DNA of 64,000 bases from NCBI RefSeq assembly GCF_003435375.1, contig NZ_QWGL01000015.1:11667-75666 (forward strand). Reading direction: 5' to 3'. The notes below the pieces were generated by a model. It saw only the letters and a program-made list of their open reading frames with translations, was not told the DNA's origin and ran no database searches. The DNA is from Clostridium sp. AM34-11AC. GTDB taxonomy: Bacteria; Bacillota; Clostridia; Lachnospirales; Lachnospiraceae. Numbering within the stretch: the first letter of the stretch is position 1; every line of letters starts with the position of its first letter. This document shows positions 26,161-34,018 of this stretch, piece by piece. A program made the translations under genes and the position numbers.

Positions 26161-27066
26161 ATGGTTAAGGTTTTGGGTTTGGGTGACAATGTGTGTGATA
26201 TCTACCTGAATGAGAGGACGATGTATCCAGGTGGGCAGGCAGTTAATTTTGCGGTATACGCAGGTATGCTTGGCGTAAAATCAGATTTTATGGGCGTTTT
26301 TGGAAATGACGCGATTGCCGGTCATGTGAAGGCATCACTCGACGCCCATAGCGTTGGATACAGCCATTGTCGCAGCTATGCCGGAGAAAATGGTTTTGCG
26401 AGAGTGATGATCGTCGATGGGGACCGTGTGTTTAAGGGAAGCAATAAAGGCGGAGTAATCCAGAAACATCCGATCCGTCTTGAGAAAGAGGATCTTGAGT
26501 ATGCGGACGGATTTGATCTGATCCACACGACAAACAATGGATTTACGGATGATCTGCTTCCTGATCTGCATGTGCTTTCACCATTTGTAAGCTACGACTT
26601 TTCTTACCGCTGGAATGAGGAGGACCGTGTGGACCGTGTCTGCCCGTATATTGATTTTGCGTTTCTTTCCTGCAGCGATTTAAGCGATGAAGCAACGGAA
26701 AGGTTGTGCGGAAAACTGCATGAAAAAGGCTGTGGGGTTGTGACAGCTACCCGCGGAAGCAAAGGTGCGACAGTTTATGATGGACACCATTTTTACCGTC
26801 AACTGCCGGACTATGTGATCCCTGTGGACACAATGGGGGCGGGAGACAGCTTTGCGACGGCCATGTTGGTGACAATTTTGAAAAAATTAGAAGAGGAGTC
26901 AGAAGCAAATTGGGAAGATCCGGAAATAAGAATGAAGATTTTGCCAGTAGCATTGAAGACTGCCGCAGCTTTTTCAGCAAAAACATGTCTGATCAAAGGC
27001 GCTTTTGGTGGAGGCGTTCAAGTGCCGGATTCTGTATATGAGCAGGTGTATAAAGATTTATCTTAG
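26161..27066 (+). CDS. PfkB-family kinase, fructoselysine 6-kinase (FrlD)-like
   Basis: A 301-aa ribokinase-fold kinase. The N-terminal VLGLGDNVCDIYLNERTMYPGG and QAVNFAVYA match fructoselysine 6-kinase (FrlD) better than fructo- or ribokinases. The middle SYDFSYRWNEEDRVDRVCPYIDFAFLSC is also FrlD-like. The catalytic DTMGAGDSF motif (D223-F231, base D229) is intact. It would phosphorylate C6 of an Amadori compound. An FrlB-like deglycase gene lies 4 kb downstream and would act next. It is the last gene of the ABC operon; its stop codon forms the first bases of a dispersed repeat. Confidence 0.8.
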   Translation: MVKVLGLGDNVCDIYLNERTMYPGGQAVNFAVYAGMLGVKSDFMGVFGNDAIAGHVKASLDAHSVGYSHCRSYAGENGFARVMIVDGDRVFKGSNKGGVIQKHPIRLEKEDLEYADGFDLIHTTNNGFTDDLLPDLHVLSPFVSYDFSYRWNEEDRVDRVCPYIDFAFLSCSDLSDEATERLCGKLHEKGCGVVTATRGSKGATVYDGHHFYRQLPDYVIPVDTMGAGDSFATAMLVTILKKLEEESEANWEDPEIRMKILPVALKTAAAFSAKTCLIKGAFGGGVQVPDSVYEQVYKDLS

Positions 27067-27240
27067 TCGAGAAGACTCCCACCTCTTTTAGGTGGTGAGT
27101 CGTAGCAAATTTGTCTCAGTGTGAGTTAGGTCTCCGACTAAGATAAATGCTCCGCGAGGATGCACAGTGATTCTGATAGGAATATGTCGGCTTCGCTGAC
27201 AAGAATCACGCGCCAAGTCTCACGGACATTCGACTTGAAA
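27063..27240 (+). repeat. Dispersed ~178-bp repeat (family B), copy 1
   Basis: It begins at the kinase stop codon with GTCGAGAAGACTCCC and ends CATTCGACTTGAAA. Copy 2 is at 37318-37496 and a shortened copy 3 at 32292-32383. Internal pairings include GACTCCC...CCTC with AGGTGGTGAGTC and, more widely, the AGTCG near the start with CGACT at 27136. The full copies share GCTCCGCGAGGATGC and a GTGATTCTG...AGAAT(C/T)AC arm pair. No ORF is evident. It lies directly downstream of a gene in each case. Confidence 0.8.
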
Positions 27241-27282
27241 GAATCGGAGTAGCTTGTTATGAGAAAGAAATGAAGAATAGTA

Positions 27283-27349
27283 TTGACAAATGGTCAAAAA
27301 TAAAGTATTTTATCATTAAAGAATATATGACGATATATAACAATACAAG
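27283..27349 (+). promoter_or_regulatory. Promoter and operator-like site of the hyuAB-SIS operon
   Basis: TTGACA (27283-27288), a 17-base spacer and TATTTT (27306-27311). GATATATAACAATAC (27332-27346) lies just downstream and shares ATATAACA with the operator candidates at 17249 and 32522, though with a weaker second half. Confidence 0.55.
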
Positions 27350-27440
27350 CTGTATGAAATCAATATGAAGCAGCGGACATGCAAATAGTCATGCCCGGAC
27401 AGAGCAGCTTACAAACAACCAATACATGGGAGGAAATAAT

Positions 27441-29504
27441 ATGTCTTATATGATTGGCGTAGACGTTGGAGGAACGTTTACAGATTTCTCTGTTTTTGAT
27501 CAGGAAACCGGCGAATTGTTCAATTATAAGGACAGTTCTACACCGGCAGACCCGTCCAAGGCAATTGTAAAAGGTGTGCAGGATGTATTAGAGATAAAGA
27601 AGGCAAAACCGGAGACAGTCAGCTATCTGGCACATGGTACCACAGTAGGAACCAATGCGCTGATCGAAAAGAAAGGCTGCCGCCTCGGTCTTATCACCAC
27701 AAAGGGATTTAAAGACCTGATGGAGATCGGAACACAGCGCCGTCCGTCTCTTTACAACCTTCAGGCACAGAAGCCGTATCCGTTAGTTCCGTCTGGCTTA
27801 AACTGCACCGTTACAGAGCGTATCCGCTATGACGGCAGCATTGAGACACCGCTTGATGAGGAAGAGACCAGAGAAGTGGTCCGCTACTTAAAAGCCCAGG
27901 GAGTTGCTGCTATCGCAGTGTGCACCCTCTTCTCCTTCATCAATCCGGTTCATGAGGAAAGAATCGAAGAGATCATTCATGAGGAGTTCCCGGAAGCTTA
28001 CGTAACGATTTCCAGCAAGCTGGCACCGGAGTTCCGTGAGTTCAGCCGTATGAGTACAACGGTCATGAACAGCTACTTAGGACCGGTTATGAAGAAGTAT
28101 GTAAACAACTTCCGCGAGTCTATCGCACAGCTCGGCATCAAGGTTGAGCCGTATGTAACACAGTCCAACGGTTCCATCATTTCCATTAAAGAGACGATCG
28201 ACTGCCCGATCAAGACCGCGTTATCTGGACCGAGTGCCGGCGTTATCGCAGCGGCTTATATCGGCAAACAGTGCGAAGCAGACAAGATCATTACATTCGA
28301 TATGGGCGGTACCAGCGCAGATATTTCCCTGATCGAGAACTATACACCGCAGGTATCCAACGAGCGTTACGTTGAGGGATATCCGGCAAGAATCCCGATG
28401 ATCAACATCATCACCATCGGTGCCGGCGGCGGCTCCATCGCAAAGATCGATGACGGCGGCGCGTTAAAGGTAGGACCGAAGAGTGCCGGCGCAACTCCTG
28501 GACCGGCATGCTACATGCGCGGCGGCGAGAATCCGTGCGTAACAGATGCAAACATCGTCTTAGGAAAACTGAACCAGAAGAAGATCCTCGGCGGCAGAAT
28601 GGACGTGGATATTGAACTGGCAAAGAATGCGATCAAGACAAAGATCTGTGATAAATCTAATCTTGATATGAAACGTGCAGCAAACGGAATCATCACCGTA
28701 GTTAACTCCAACATGGTCCGTGCGATCCGAAGCGTATCCGTAGAGAAAGGCTACGATGTCCGCGAATTCAGTCTGATGGCATTCGGCGGCGCAGGTCCGC
28801 TCCATGCGTGCGAAGTAGCAAAAGAACTGGGAATGAAGGAAGTTCTTATTCCGCCGCATCCGGGCACACTCTGCAGCTTAGGTTTACTCTTAGCTGATAC
28901 AAAGTTTGACTTATCCAGAACAAAAGTTATGAACGGTGAGGCTGACAACTTAGACAGCATCAACGAGCAGTTTGACAATATGGTAGAACAGGGAACCGGT
29001 CTTTTAGACAAAGAAGGTGTTCCGGCAGACCGCCGTTACTTTGAGTTTGCTATTGATATGCGTTATCAGCGTCAGAACTTCGAGATCAGCATTCCGGTAC
29101 CGGCTGGAAAGATGACAGAGGAGACATTAAAGAAAGCACTGGCTGATTTCCATGCAGAGCACAAGAGAAGCTACGGTTACTGCAAGGAAGACGCAATCGT
29201 TCAGTTTGTAAGCTACCGTGTTTCCGCGATCGGCGTGATCGACAAACCGGATCTTAAGGCATCAGAGCTTCATCCGGAAGCACCGATCCCGGCACCGATC
29301 GAAGTCCGTCAGGTCCTCTTCCAGAACAGCGACGAGTATATTGAGACTCCGGTATACTTAAGAGAAGAATTCGTTCCGGGTCAGGCGATCCCAGGTCCGT
29401 GTATCTGCGAACAGATGGATACCACACTTGTAGTGCCGAAGGGCTGGACGATCCATGTAGATGGATATCATAACTTAAAGATTCGTGATGAGGAGGAGAA
29501 GTAA
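27441..29504 (+). CDS. hyuA: Hydantoinase/oxoprolinase subunit A (HyuA)
   Basis: A 687-aa subunit of the ATP-dependent hydantoinase / 5-oxoprolinase / acetone carboxylase superfamily. The N-terminal MIGVDVGGTFTD is the phosphate-binding motif of the acetate-kinase-like fold. AHGTTVGTNALIEKKG, ALSGPSAGVIAAAY, FDMGGTSADIS and MAFGGAGPLHACE are the typical conserved blocks. Together with HyuB it would use ATP to open a lactam or hydantoin-like ring such as 5-oxoproline. The start at 27441 follows GGGAGG. It is 1 base from hyuB and in an operon with an FrlB-like deglycase gene, an unusual combination. Confidence 0.9.
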   Translation: MSYMIGVDVGGTFTDFSVFDQETGELFNYKDSSTPADPSKAIVKGVQDVLEIKKAKPETVSYLAHGTTVGTNALIEKKGCRLGLITTKGFKDLMEIGTQRRPSLYNLQAQKPYPLVPSGLNCTVTERIRYDGSIETPLDEEETREVVRYLKAQGVAAIAVCTLFSFINPVHEERIEEIIHEEFPEAYVTISSKLAPEFREFSRMSTTVMNSYLGPVMKKYVNNFRESIAQLGIKVEPYVTQSNGSIISIKETIDCPIKTALSGPSAGVIAAAYIGKQCEADKIITFDMGGTSADISLIENYTPQVSNERYVEGYPARIPMINIITIGAGGGSIAKIDDGGALKVGPKSAGATPGPACYMRGGENPCVTDANIVLGKLNQKKILGGRMDVDIELAKNAIKTKICDKSNLDMKRAANGIITVVNSNMVRAIRSVSVEKGYDVREFSLMAFGGAGPLHACEVAKELGMKEVLIPPHPGTLCSLGLLLADTKFDLSRTKVMNGEADNLDSINEQFDNMVEQGTGLLDKEGVPADRRYFEFAIDMRYQRQNFEISIPVPAGKMTEETLKKALADFHAEHKRSYGYCKEDAIVQFVSYRVSAIGVIDKPDLKASELHPEAPIPAPIEVRQVLFQNSDEYIETPVYLREEFVPGQAIPGPCICEQMDTTLVVPKGWTIHVDGYHNLKIRDEEEK

Positions 29505-29505
29505 G

Positions 29506-31245
29506 ATGGCAAAGCAGATCGATACCGTAACTGTTGAGGTTGTCCGCAATCTCCTGATGTCCATTGCTGAGGAGACTTACGGAATCATTGTCCGCAGTGC
29601 ATACTCCACCAATATGAAGGAACGCCGTGACGTTTGTACGGCTGTGATCGATCCGGATGGAAACAGCGTTGCGCAGGTAGAAAGTTTAGCTGCACTGTTA
29701 GGCTCCATGCTGAGTGTAGTTCCAAATATTTATGAAAAATTCGGAAAAGAAAATGTCCGCCCGGGCGATATGTTTATCGCTAACGACCCGTATCACGGCG
29801 GCGGCAACCACCTGCCGGATATTGTAATCGCGGCTCCGGCCTTTGTAGGCGACAAGCTGGTGGGCTGGATCGCAAACATTGCCCATCATTCTGATATCGG
29901 CGGTAAAGTACCGGGCTCCACATCCGGTGACGCTGACAGCTTATTCCAGGAAGGTATCCGTATTCCGGTGATCCGTATCCGCGAAAATAACGAGACGATC
30001 AGCAGCGTTCTTGATCTCCTCCTTGACAATACCCGTGTTCCACAGGAACGTGAGGGAGACCTGACTGCACAGATGTCTGCAAACCTGATCGGTGTGCAGA
30101 GAATCCAGGAGGCATATGCCCGCTACCAGGATGACCTGATTGCGTGCATGAAGGAACTGGTAGGCTACTCCGAGCGCCGTGTCCGCGCTGTCGTTGCAGA
30201 GCTTCCGGACGGCGAGTATAACTACACGGACTATGTAGACGGCTGCGGAGACAAATATCCGGATCCGCTTCCGATCAAAGTAAAAGTAACCATCAAGGGC
30301 GACAATTTAACGATCGATTTTACAGGAACTGCAGATCAGATCAAAGCTCCGATCAACGTACCGTATCCGTGTACAAAAGCGGCAGTATTTTTCGCAGTAA
30401 AAGCCCTGATGGGCGACGATATCCCAGCCAATGAGGGAATCAACCGTGCGATCAAGATCATTGCTCCGAAGGGCTGCATTGTAAATCCGACAGAGCCGAG
30501 CCCGATCGGCGCGCAGATCGACTGCCAGCAGAGAATTCCGGACGCGATCTTCGGTGCCCTCGCTCCGATTTTCCCGGATACCGTAGTTACCGCAGGAAAC
30601 GGCGCGTGCACCACAACGATCTTAGCAGGTGAAGGTGCGATCGGTACAGACAGCGTATTTATCTTCCATGAGGTTATCGCCGGAGGCGGCGGAGCTTCCA
30701 AGGGCTTAGACGGTCTGTCGGGTGTTCAGGTAAATATGACGAATACATCCAACATGCCGATCGAGGCAACAGAGATGGAGTTCACGAAGATCCTTGCCAG
30801 AAAATATGAACTGAAGGAAGATACTGGCGGAGCAGGTCAGTTCCGCGGCGGTCTTGGAATTGAGCGTGAGCTTGAAGTACTGCAGGATGATGTGGCATAC
30901 ACAGGACTCGGTGATCGTCATAAATTCCATCCGTGGGGACTTGCAGGCGGCAAAGAGGGCGCAGCAGGCGCATTCTACCGCGTTGCGACAGACGGCACCG
31001 TCACAAAGATGGGCCATAAGACGACAAGCTTCCCGTTAAAGAAGGGCGATGTGATCCGTGTTACAACACCTGGTGCCGGCGGTTACGGTGATCCGATGAA
31101 ACGTGATCCGGAAAAGGTATTGAAGGACGTTAGAGAGAAAAAAGTATCTGCAGAGGCAGCAAAGAAGGAATACGGTGTGGTTGTTGTATCCGATGGAGTT
31201 GATTACCATGTAGATGAGCAGGCAACCAAAGCACTCCGTGAATAA
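29506..31245 (+). CDS. hyuB: Hydantoinase/oxoprolinase subunit B (HyuB)
   Basis: A 579-aa partner subunit. The N-terminal LLMSIAEETYGIIVRSAYSTNMKERRDVCTAV, FIANDPYHGGGNHLPDIVI and IGGKVPGSTS-like blocks are diagnostic of hydantoinase B / oxoprolinase, as is the C-terminal GGAGQFRGGLGIERE and TTPGAGGYGDP. The start at 29506 has AGGAGGAG within the end of hyuA. The substrate is not predictable from sequence; 5-oxoproline, N-methylhydantoin and carboxylase variants all share this architecture. Confidence 0.9.
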   Translation: MAKQIDTVTVEVVRNLLMSIAEETYGIIVRSAYSTNMKERRDVCTAVIDPDGNSVAQVESLAALLGSMLSVVPNIYEKFGKENVRPGDMFIANDPYHGGGNHLPDIVIAAPAFVGDKLVGWIANIAHHSDIGGKVPGSTSGDADSLFQEGIRIPVIRIRENNETISSVLDLLLDNTRVPQEREGDLTAQMSANLIGVQRIQEAYARYQDDLIACMKELVGYSERRVRAVVAELPDGEYNYTDYVDGCGDKYPDPLPIKVKVTIKGDNLTIDFTGTADQIKAPINVPYPCTKAAVFFAVKALMGDDIPANEGINRAIKIIAPKGCIVNPTEPSPIGAQIDCQQRIPDAIFGALAPIFPDTVVTAGNGACTTTILAGEGAIGTDSVFIFHEVIAGGGGASKGLDGLSGVQVNMTNTSNMPIEATEMEFTKILARKYELKEDTGGAGQFRGGLGIERELEVLQDDVAYTGLGDRHKFHPWGLAGGKEGAAGAFYRVATDGTVTKMGHKTTSFPLKKGDVIRVTTPGAGGYGDPMKRDPEKVLKDVREKKVSAEAAKKEYGVVVVSDGVDYHVDEQATKALRE

Positions 31246-31276
31246 AAATCAATTGTAAGAAAGAGAGGATATTCCT

Positions 31277-32275
31277 ATGATCAAAGGGATGCAGGAAGTC
31301 ATCGATGTGATGACAAAGGCAAAAGCAGATCTGGATAAAAACGGCGGCTTAAAGCAGGTGATCTTTGTAGCCTGCGGAGGCTCTTTCGCATCTTCCTATC
31401 CGGCACGCTTTTTATTAAATCAGGAGAGTTCCATCCGTGTCCAGGGTTACAACAGCAGCGAGTTCGTCAATGCAACCCCGAAGAATGTAGATAAAAACAC
31501 TCTTGTGATCGGCACATCCACAAAGGCGACGGCAGAGACCGTAGAAGCGCTGAAAGTGGCTAAGGCAAAGGGTGCGGTCACCATCGGATTATCCGGCTAC
31601 GCGGATTCCCTGACAGCCCAGACAGCTGATTATTATGTAACATATTATCACGCAGACGAGTGGTATAAGGACCCGACACTTGTTCATTACAACAGTCAGG
31701 GTACAGCATTAAAGATCGCGTTCTGGCTCTTAAAAGAGTACGATAATTATGAGGCATATGATCAGGCTCTGGAAGCTTTCGAGAAGTTAGAGACGATCTA
31801 CGGTAAGGCATACAAGGATGTGCGCGCGGAAGCAGCAAAATTCGCCATGACATATAAGGATGACACCGTATGGAACGTAATGTCCAGCGGAGCTGCATGG
31901 GAAGTTTCCTATTCTGACGCATTCTGCTTCTTCCAGGAGATGCAGACCGTTCACTGTGTTCCGATCCACTCCGGTGAATATTTCCACGGCGCATTTGAGA
32001 CATGCGACAAGGATCTGGCAATTCTGTTATTTAAGAGCGTTGGACGCACACGTCCGGTGGATGAGAGAGCCGAGCGCTTCTTAAATCAGTTCGGCGGACA
32101 TCACTGGATTATTGATGCCGAGGAGCTGGGCTTAGGCGAGTTGGATGAGAGAGTTGCAGAGTACTTTAACTCTCTTCTGTTCCACCCGATCTCCAAACAG
32201 TTCATCTCCGCGATGGCAGATGTGAGAATGCATCCGATGACCTATCGTCGTTACATGTGGAAATTTGATTATTAA
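31277..32275 (+). CDS. SIS-domain protein, FrlB/FraB-like Amadori 6-phosphate deglycase
   Basis: A 332-aa tandem SIS (sugar isomerase) protein. The first SIS domain has VIFVACGGSFASSYPARFLL and VIGTSTKATAETVEAL. The second contains the IHSGEYFHGAFE segment, which matches the SGE-x-x-HG region holding catalytic Glu/His in FrlB and FraB. The end HPMTYRRYMWKFDY matches the NPDxRRYY-type terminus of FrlB. FrlB cleaves fructoselysine 6-phosphate to lysine and glucose 6-phosphate; FraB acts on 6-phosphofructose-aspartate. The amino acid specificity here is not known. It is the last gene after hyuAB, 31 bases downstream. Confidence 0.75.
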   Translation: MIKGMQEVIDVMTKAKADLDKNGGLKQVIFVACGGSFASSYPARFLLNQESSIRVQGYNSSEFVNATPKNVDKNTLVIGTSTKATAETVEALKVAKAKGAVTIGLSGYADSLTAQTADYYVTYYHADEWYKDPTLVHYNSQGTALKIAFWLLKEYDNYEAYDQALEAFEKLETIYGKAYKDVRAEAAKFAMTYKDDTVWNVMSSGAAWEVSYSDAFCFFQEMQTVHCVPIHSGEYFHGAFETCDKDLAILLFKSVGRTRPVDERAERFLNQFGGHHWIIDAEELGLGELDERVAEYFNSLLFHPISKQFISAMADVRMHPMTYRRYMWKFDY

Positions 32276-32291
32276 TTGCTCATTAATTTAT

Positions 32292-32383
32292 CTCAGTCAG
32301 AGAAGACTTTCACCTCTTTCAAGTGGTGAATACTGGTAAATGCGTCCCCGTGGGAGCCCAGTCTCACAGCTGTTTGACTTGAA
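32292..32383 (+). repeat. Repeat family B, shortened copy 3
   Basis: It matches the start (CTCAGTCAGAGAAGACTTTCACCTC) in pieces and the end (TTTGACTTGAA) of the ~178-bp repeats at 27063 and 37318, and it lacks the central part. It follows the SIS gene directly. Confidence 0.65.
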
Positions 32384-32401
32384 TTACAAATGAGATATAA
32401 G

Positions 32402-32446
32402 ACAGGTTGATGCCTACGGAATGTGGATGTCAGCCTGTTTTGTGTT
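32402..32446 (+). terminator. Terminator after the SIS gene
   Basis: ACAGGTTGA (32402-32410) pairs with TCAGCCTGT (32430-32438, one G-U pair) and is followed by TTTGTGTTT. Confidence 0.6.
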
Positions 32447-32488
32447 TGAGAAAAAAATTAGAAATACAAGGCGAAGAGAAAAAATATC

Positions 32489-32537
32489 TTGCTATCTAAT
32501 AGTACAAATAGTATTATAGTATATATAACATTATATA
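32489..32537 (+). promoter_or_regulatory. Promoter and operator of the GntR/UTRA gene
   Basis: TTGCTA (32489-32494), a 17-base spacer and TATTAT (32512-32517). TATATAACATTATATA at 32522-32537 is the exact reverse complement of the 16-base element at 17249-17264, which suggests autoregulation by the encoded repressor. Confidence 0.7.
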
Positions 32538-32589
32538 TCTAATTAGTATAATTAACTGCTCTGAAAAAATGGGGTAGAAGGAGGGGTGT

Positions 32590-33327
32590 ATGGAAATAAA
32601 TATGAATCCAAACAGCATTGTTCCGTTATATGTACAGGTCGTAGAATGTCTAAAACGCGATATTGAAAACGGAGTATACAATGCAACAGGAAGAATTCCA
32701 ACGGAGGCGGAACTGGCAGAACAGTATAAAGTGAGCCGGATCACGATCCGCAGAGCTGTGGATGATCTGGTAAGTCAGGGACTGGTCGAGAAAAAACAGG
32801 GAAAGGGAACTTTTATCTGTCGCCAGAAATTTGCGAAAGATATTAAAAACCTTCAGAGTTTCTCAGAGATGTGTCATCATATGAATATGAAACCGGGCGG
32901 ACAGATGCTGGAGAACAAGCTGGTTCGCGCTGATGAAAAGATTCGGAAACAGTTAAATCTGGAGCCGGGAGCATACGTGATCTATATTTCCCGGCTGCGG
33001 ACAGCCGATGGTGAACCGGTGACGATCGAGAGAAACTATTTCCCAGTGAAATACTCATTCCTCCTGGAGAAGAAGTTTGATGATAACTCTCTGTTTGAAT
33101 GCCTTCAGGAGGAGGCGAAGGTGCGTGTTATCACGTCAGAAAAGCAGATCGAGTTATGCCGGGCCACAGCAGCAGAGGCAAAGTTGATGAAAGTAAAGAA
33201 AGGAGCTCCACTTCTATATATTAAGAGTGTTGCCTATACGTACGACAGGGAACCTCTCTACGCGGGTGCCCAGGTCTTTAACGGTGAGGTATGTTCCCTC
33301 TATGTCTGTGAATCTGTAGAACAGTAG
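32590..33327 (+). CDS. GntR-family regulator with UTRA effector domain
   Basis: A 245-aa HutC/FrlR-type repressor. The winged-helix domain occupies residues 1-75 (IVPLYVQVVECLKRDIENG, RIPTEAELAEQYKVSRITIRRAVDDLVSQGLVEKKQGKGTF). The UTRA ligand domain follows, about 90-240 (YVIYISRLRTADGEPVTIERNYFP and the C-terminal YDREPLYAGAQVFNG). UTRA domains bind small sugar- or amino-acid-derived effectors; FrlR, the repressor of fructoselysine genes, belongs here. The ATG follows AAGGAGG by 5 bases. The 16-base element in its own promoter and related sites at three upstream promoters make it the probable local regulator. Confidence 0.9.
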   Translation: MEINMNPNSIVPLYVQVVECLKRDIENGVYNATGRIPTEAELAEQYKVSRITIRRAVDDLVSQGLVEKKQGKGTFICRQKFAKDIKNLQSFSEMCHHMNMKPGGQMLENKLVRADEKIRKQLNLEPGAYVIYISRLRTADGEPVTIERNYFPVKYSFLLEKKFDDNSLFECLQEEAKVRVITSEKQIELCRATAAEAKLMKVKKGAPLLYIKSVAYTYDREPLYAGAQVFNGEVCSLYVCESVEQ

Positions 33328-33410
33328 CAGCGGGAAGTGGAAAAATGATGGGCTGCCTGCGGTCATTGTGGATAACCTGCAAAAATCATGAAAAACCGCG
33401 GAAAATATAC

Positions 33411-33439
33411 TTGCATTAGCAGTATGCATATGCTATAAT
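33411..33439 (+). promoter_or_regulatory. rpmE promoter
   Basis: TTGCAT (33411-33416), a 17-base spacer with TGC extension and TATAAT (33434-33439). The 5' UTR contains a CTGTTC/GGAACAG hairpin at about 33449-33465. Confidence 0.75.
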
Positions 33440-33548
33440 TATTAAGCTGTTCTGGCGGAACAGGACATATGGCTGAAAACGCCGTATTATATTATTAACG
33501 TAACGTGACTGTCAGTCATGTACCAAAAATTTTAAAGAGGTGAAAATC

Positions 33549-33758
33549 ATGAAACAGGGAATCCACCCAAATTACTATCAGGCCAAGGTCGTTTGCAACT
33601 GCGGTAATGAATTTGTAACTGGTTCTACCAAGAAAGACATTCACGTAGAAATCTGTTCCAAATGCCATTCATTCTATACTGGTCAGCAGAAGGCTGCTTC
33701 CGCTCGCGGACGTATCGAGATGTTCAACCGTAAGTATGGTATGAAAACAGACAAATAA
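33549..33758 (+). CDS. rpmE: 50S ribosomal protein L31 (zinc type)
   Basis: A 69-aa large-subunit ribosomal protein of the zinc-containing type: CNCG near residue 17 and [10 protein letters not shown] near residue 37 provide four cysteines. The family start [11 protein letters not shown] is intact, so ATG 33549 is chosen rather than 33540; AGAGGTG lies 9 bases upstream. It is a monocistronic unit with its own promoter and terminator. Confidence 0.97.
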   Translation: MKQGIHPNYYQAKVVCNCGNEFVTGSTKKDIHVEICSKCHSFYTGQQKAASARGRIEMFNRKYGMKTDK

Positions 33759-33771
33759 GGTTTGATTAGTG

Positions 33772-33814
33772 AAAGGTTGAGCTTTTGGATAACTCTGAAA
33801 ACTCAGCCTTTTTT
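33772..33814 (+). terminator. Terminator after rpmE
   Basis: GGTTGAG (33775-33781) pairs with CTCAGCC (33802-33808), with flanking AAA/TTT pairs and a six-base T-run. Confidence 0.8.
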
Positions 33815-33822
33815 GTCATACA

Positions 33823-33981
33823 GGGAATCAAGGAGAAAAAATCAACGCAAGCTTGCTTGCAGGGGATTTTTTCTCTTTGATTCCCGCACAAACATGAACA
33901 AGCAGCCATTTTTCGTAAGAAAAATGAGCGGATTATGAATGTTTGTGGAGAATCGCGGGAGCACGAAGTGCGGAGCGATTC
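33823..33981 (+). other. Three consecutive large hairpins, function unknown
   Basis: Hairpin 1 pairs 33823-33843 with 33865-33885 at 20 of 21 positions (GGGAATCAAGGAG... with ...CTCTTTGATTCCC). Hairpin 2 pairs CACAAACAT (33887-33895) with ATGTTTGTG (33939-33947) and has an inner CATTTTTC/GAAAAATG stem. Hairpin 3 pairs GAATCGC (33950-33956) with GCGATTC (33975-33981). They lie after the rpmE terminator and end 25 bases before the ribosome binding site of the DUF1385 gene. It may be a repeat element or a structured 5' UTR. Confidence 0.65.
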
Positions 33982-34018
33982 TGGTATGACACTATGAGAC
34001 ATATATGGAGGTAAAATC

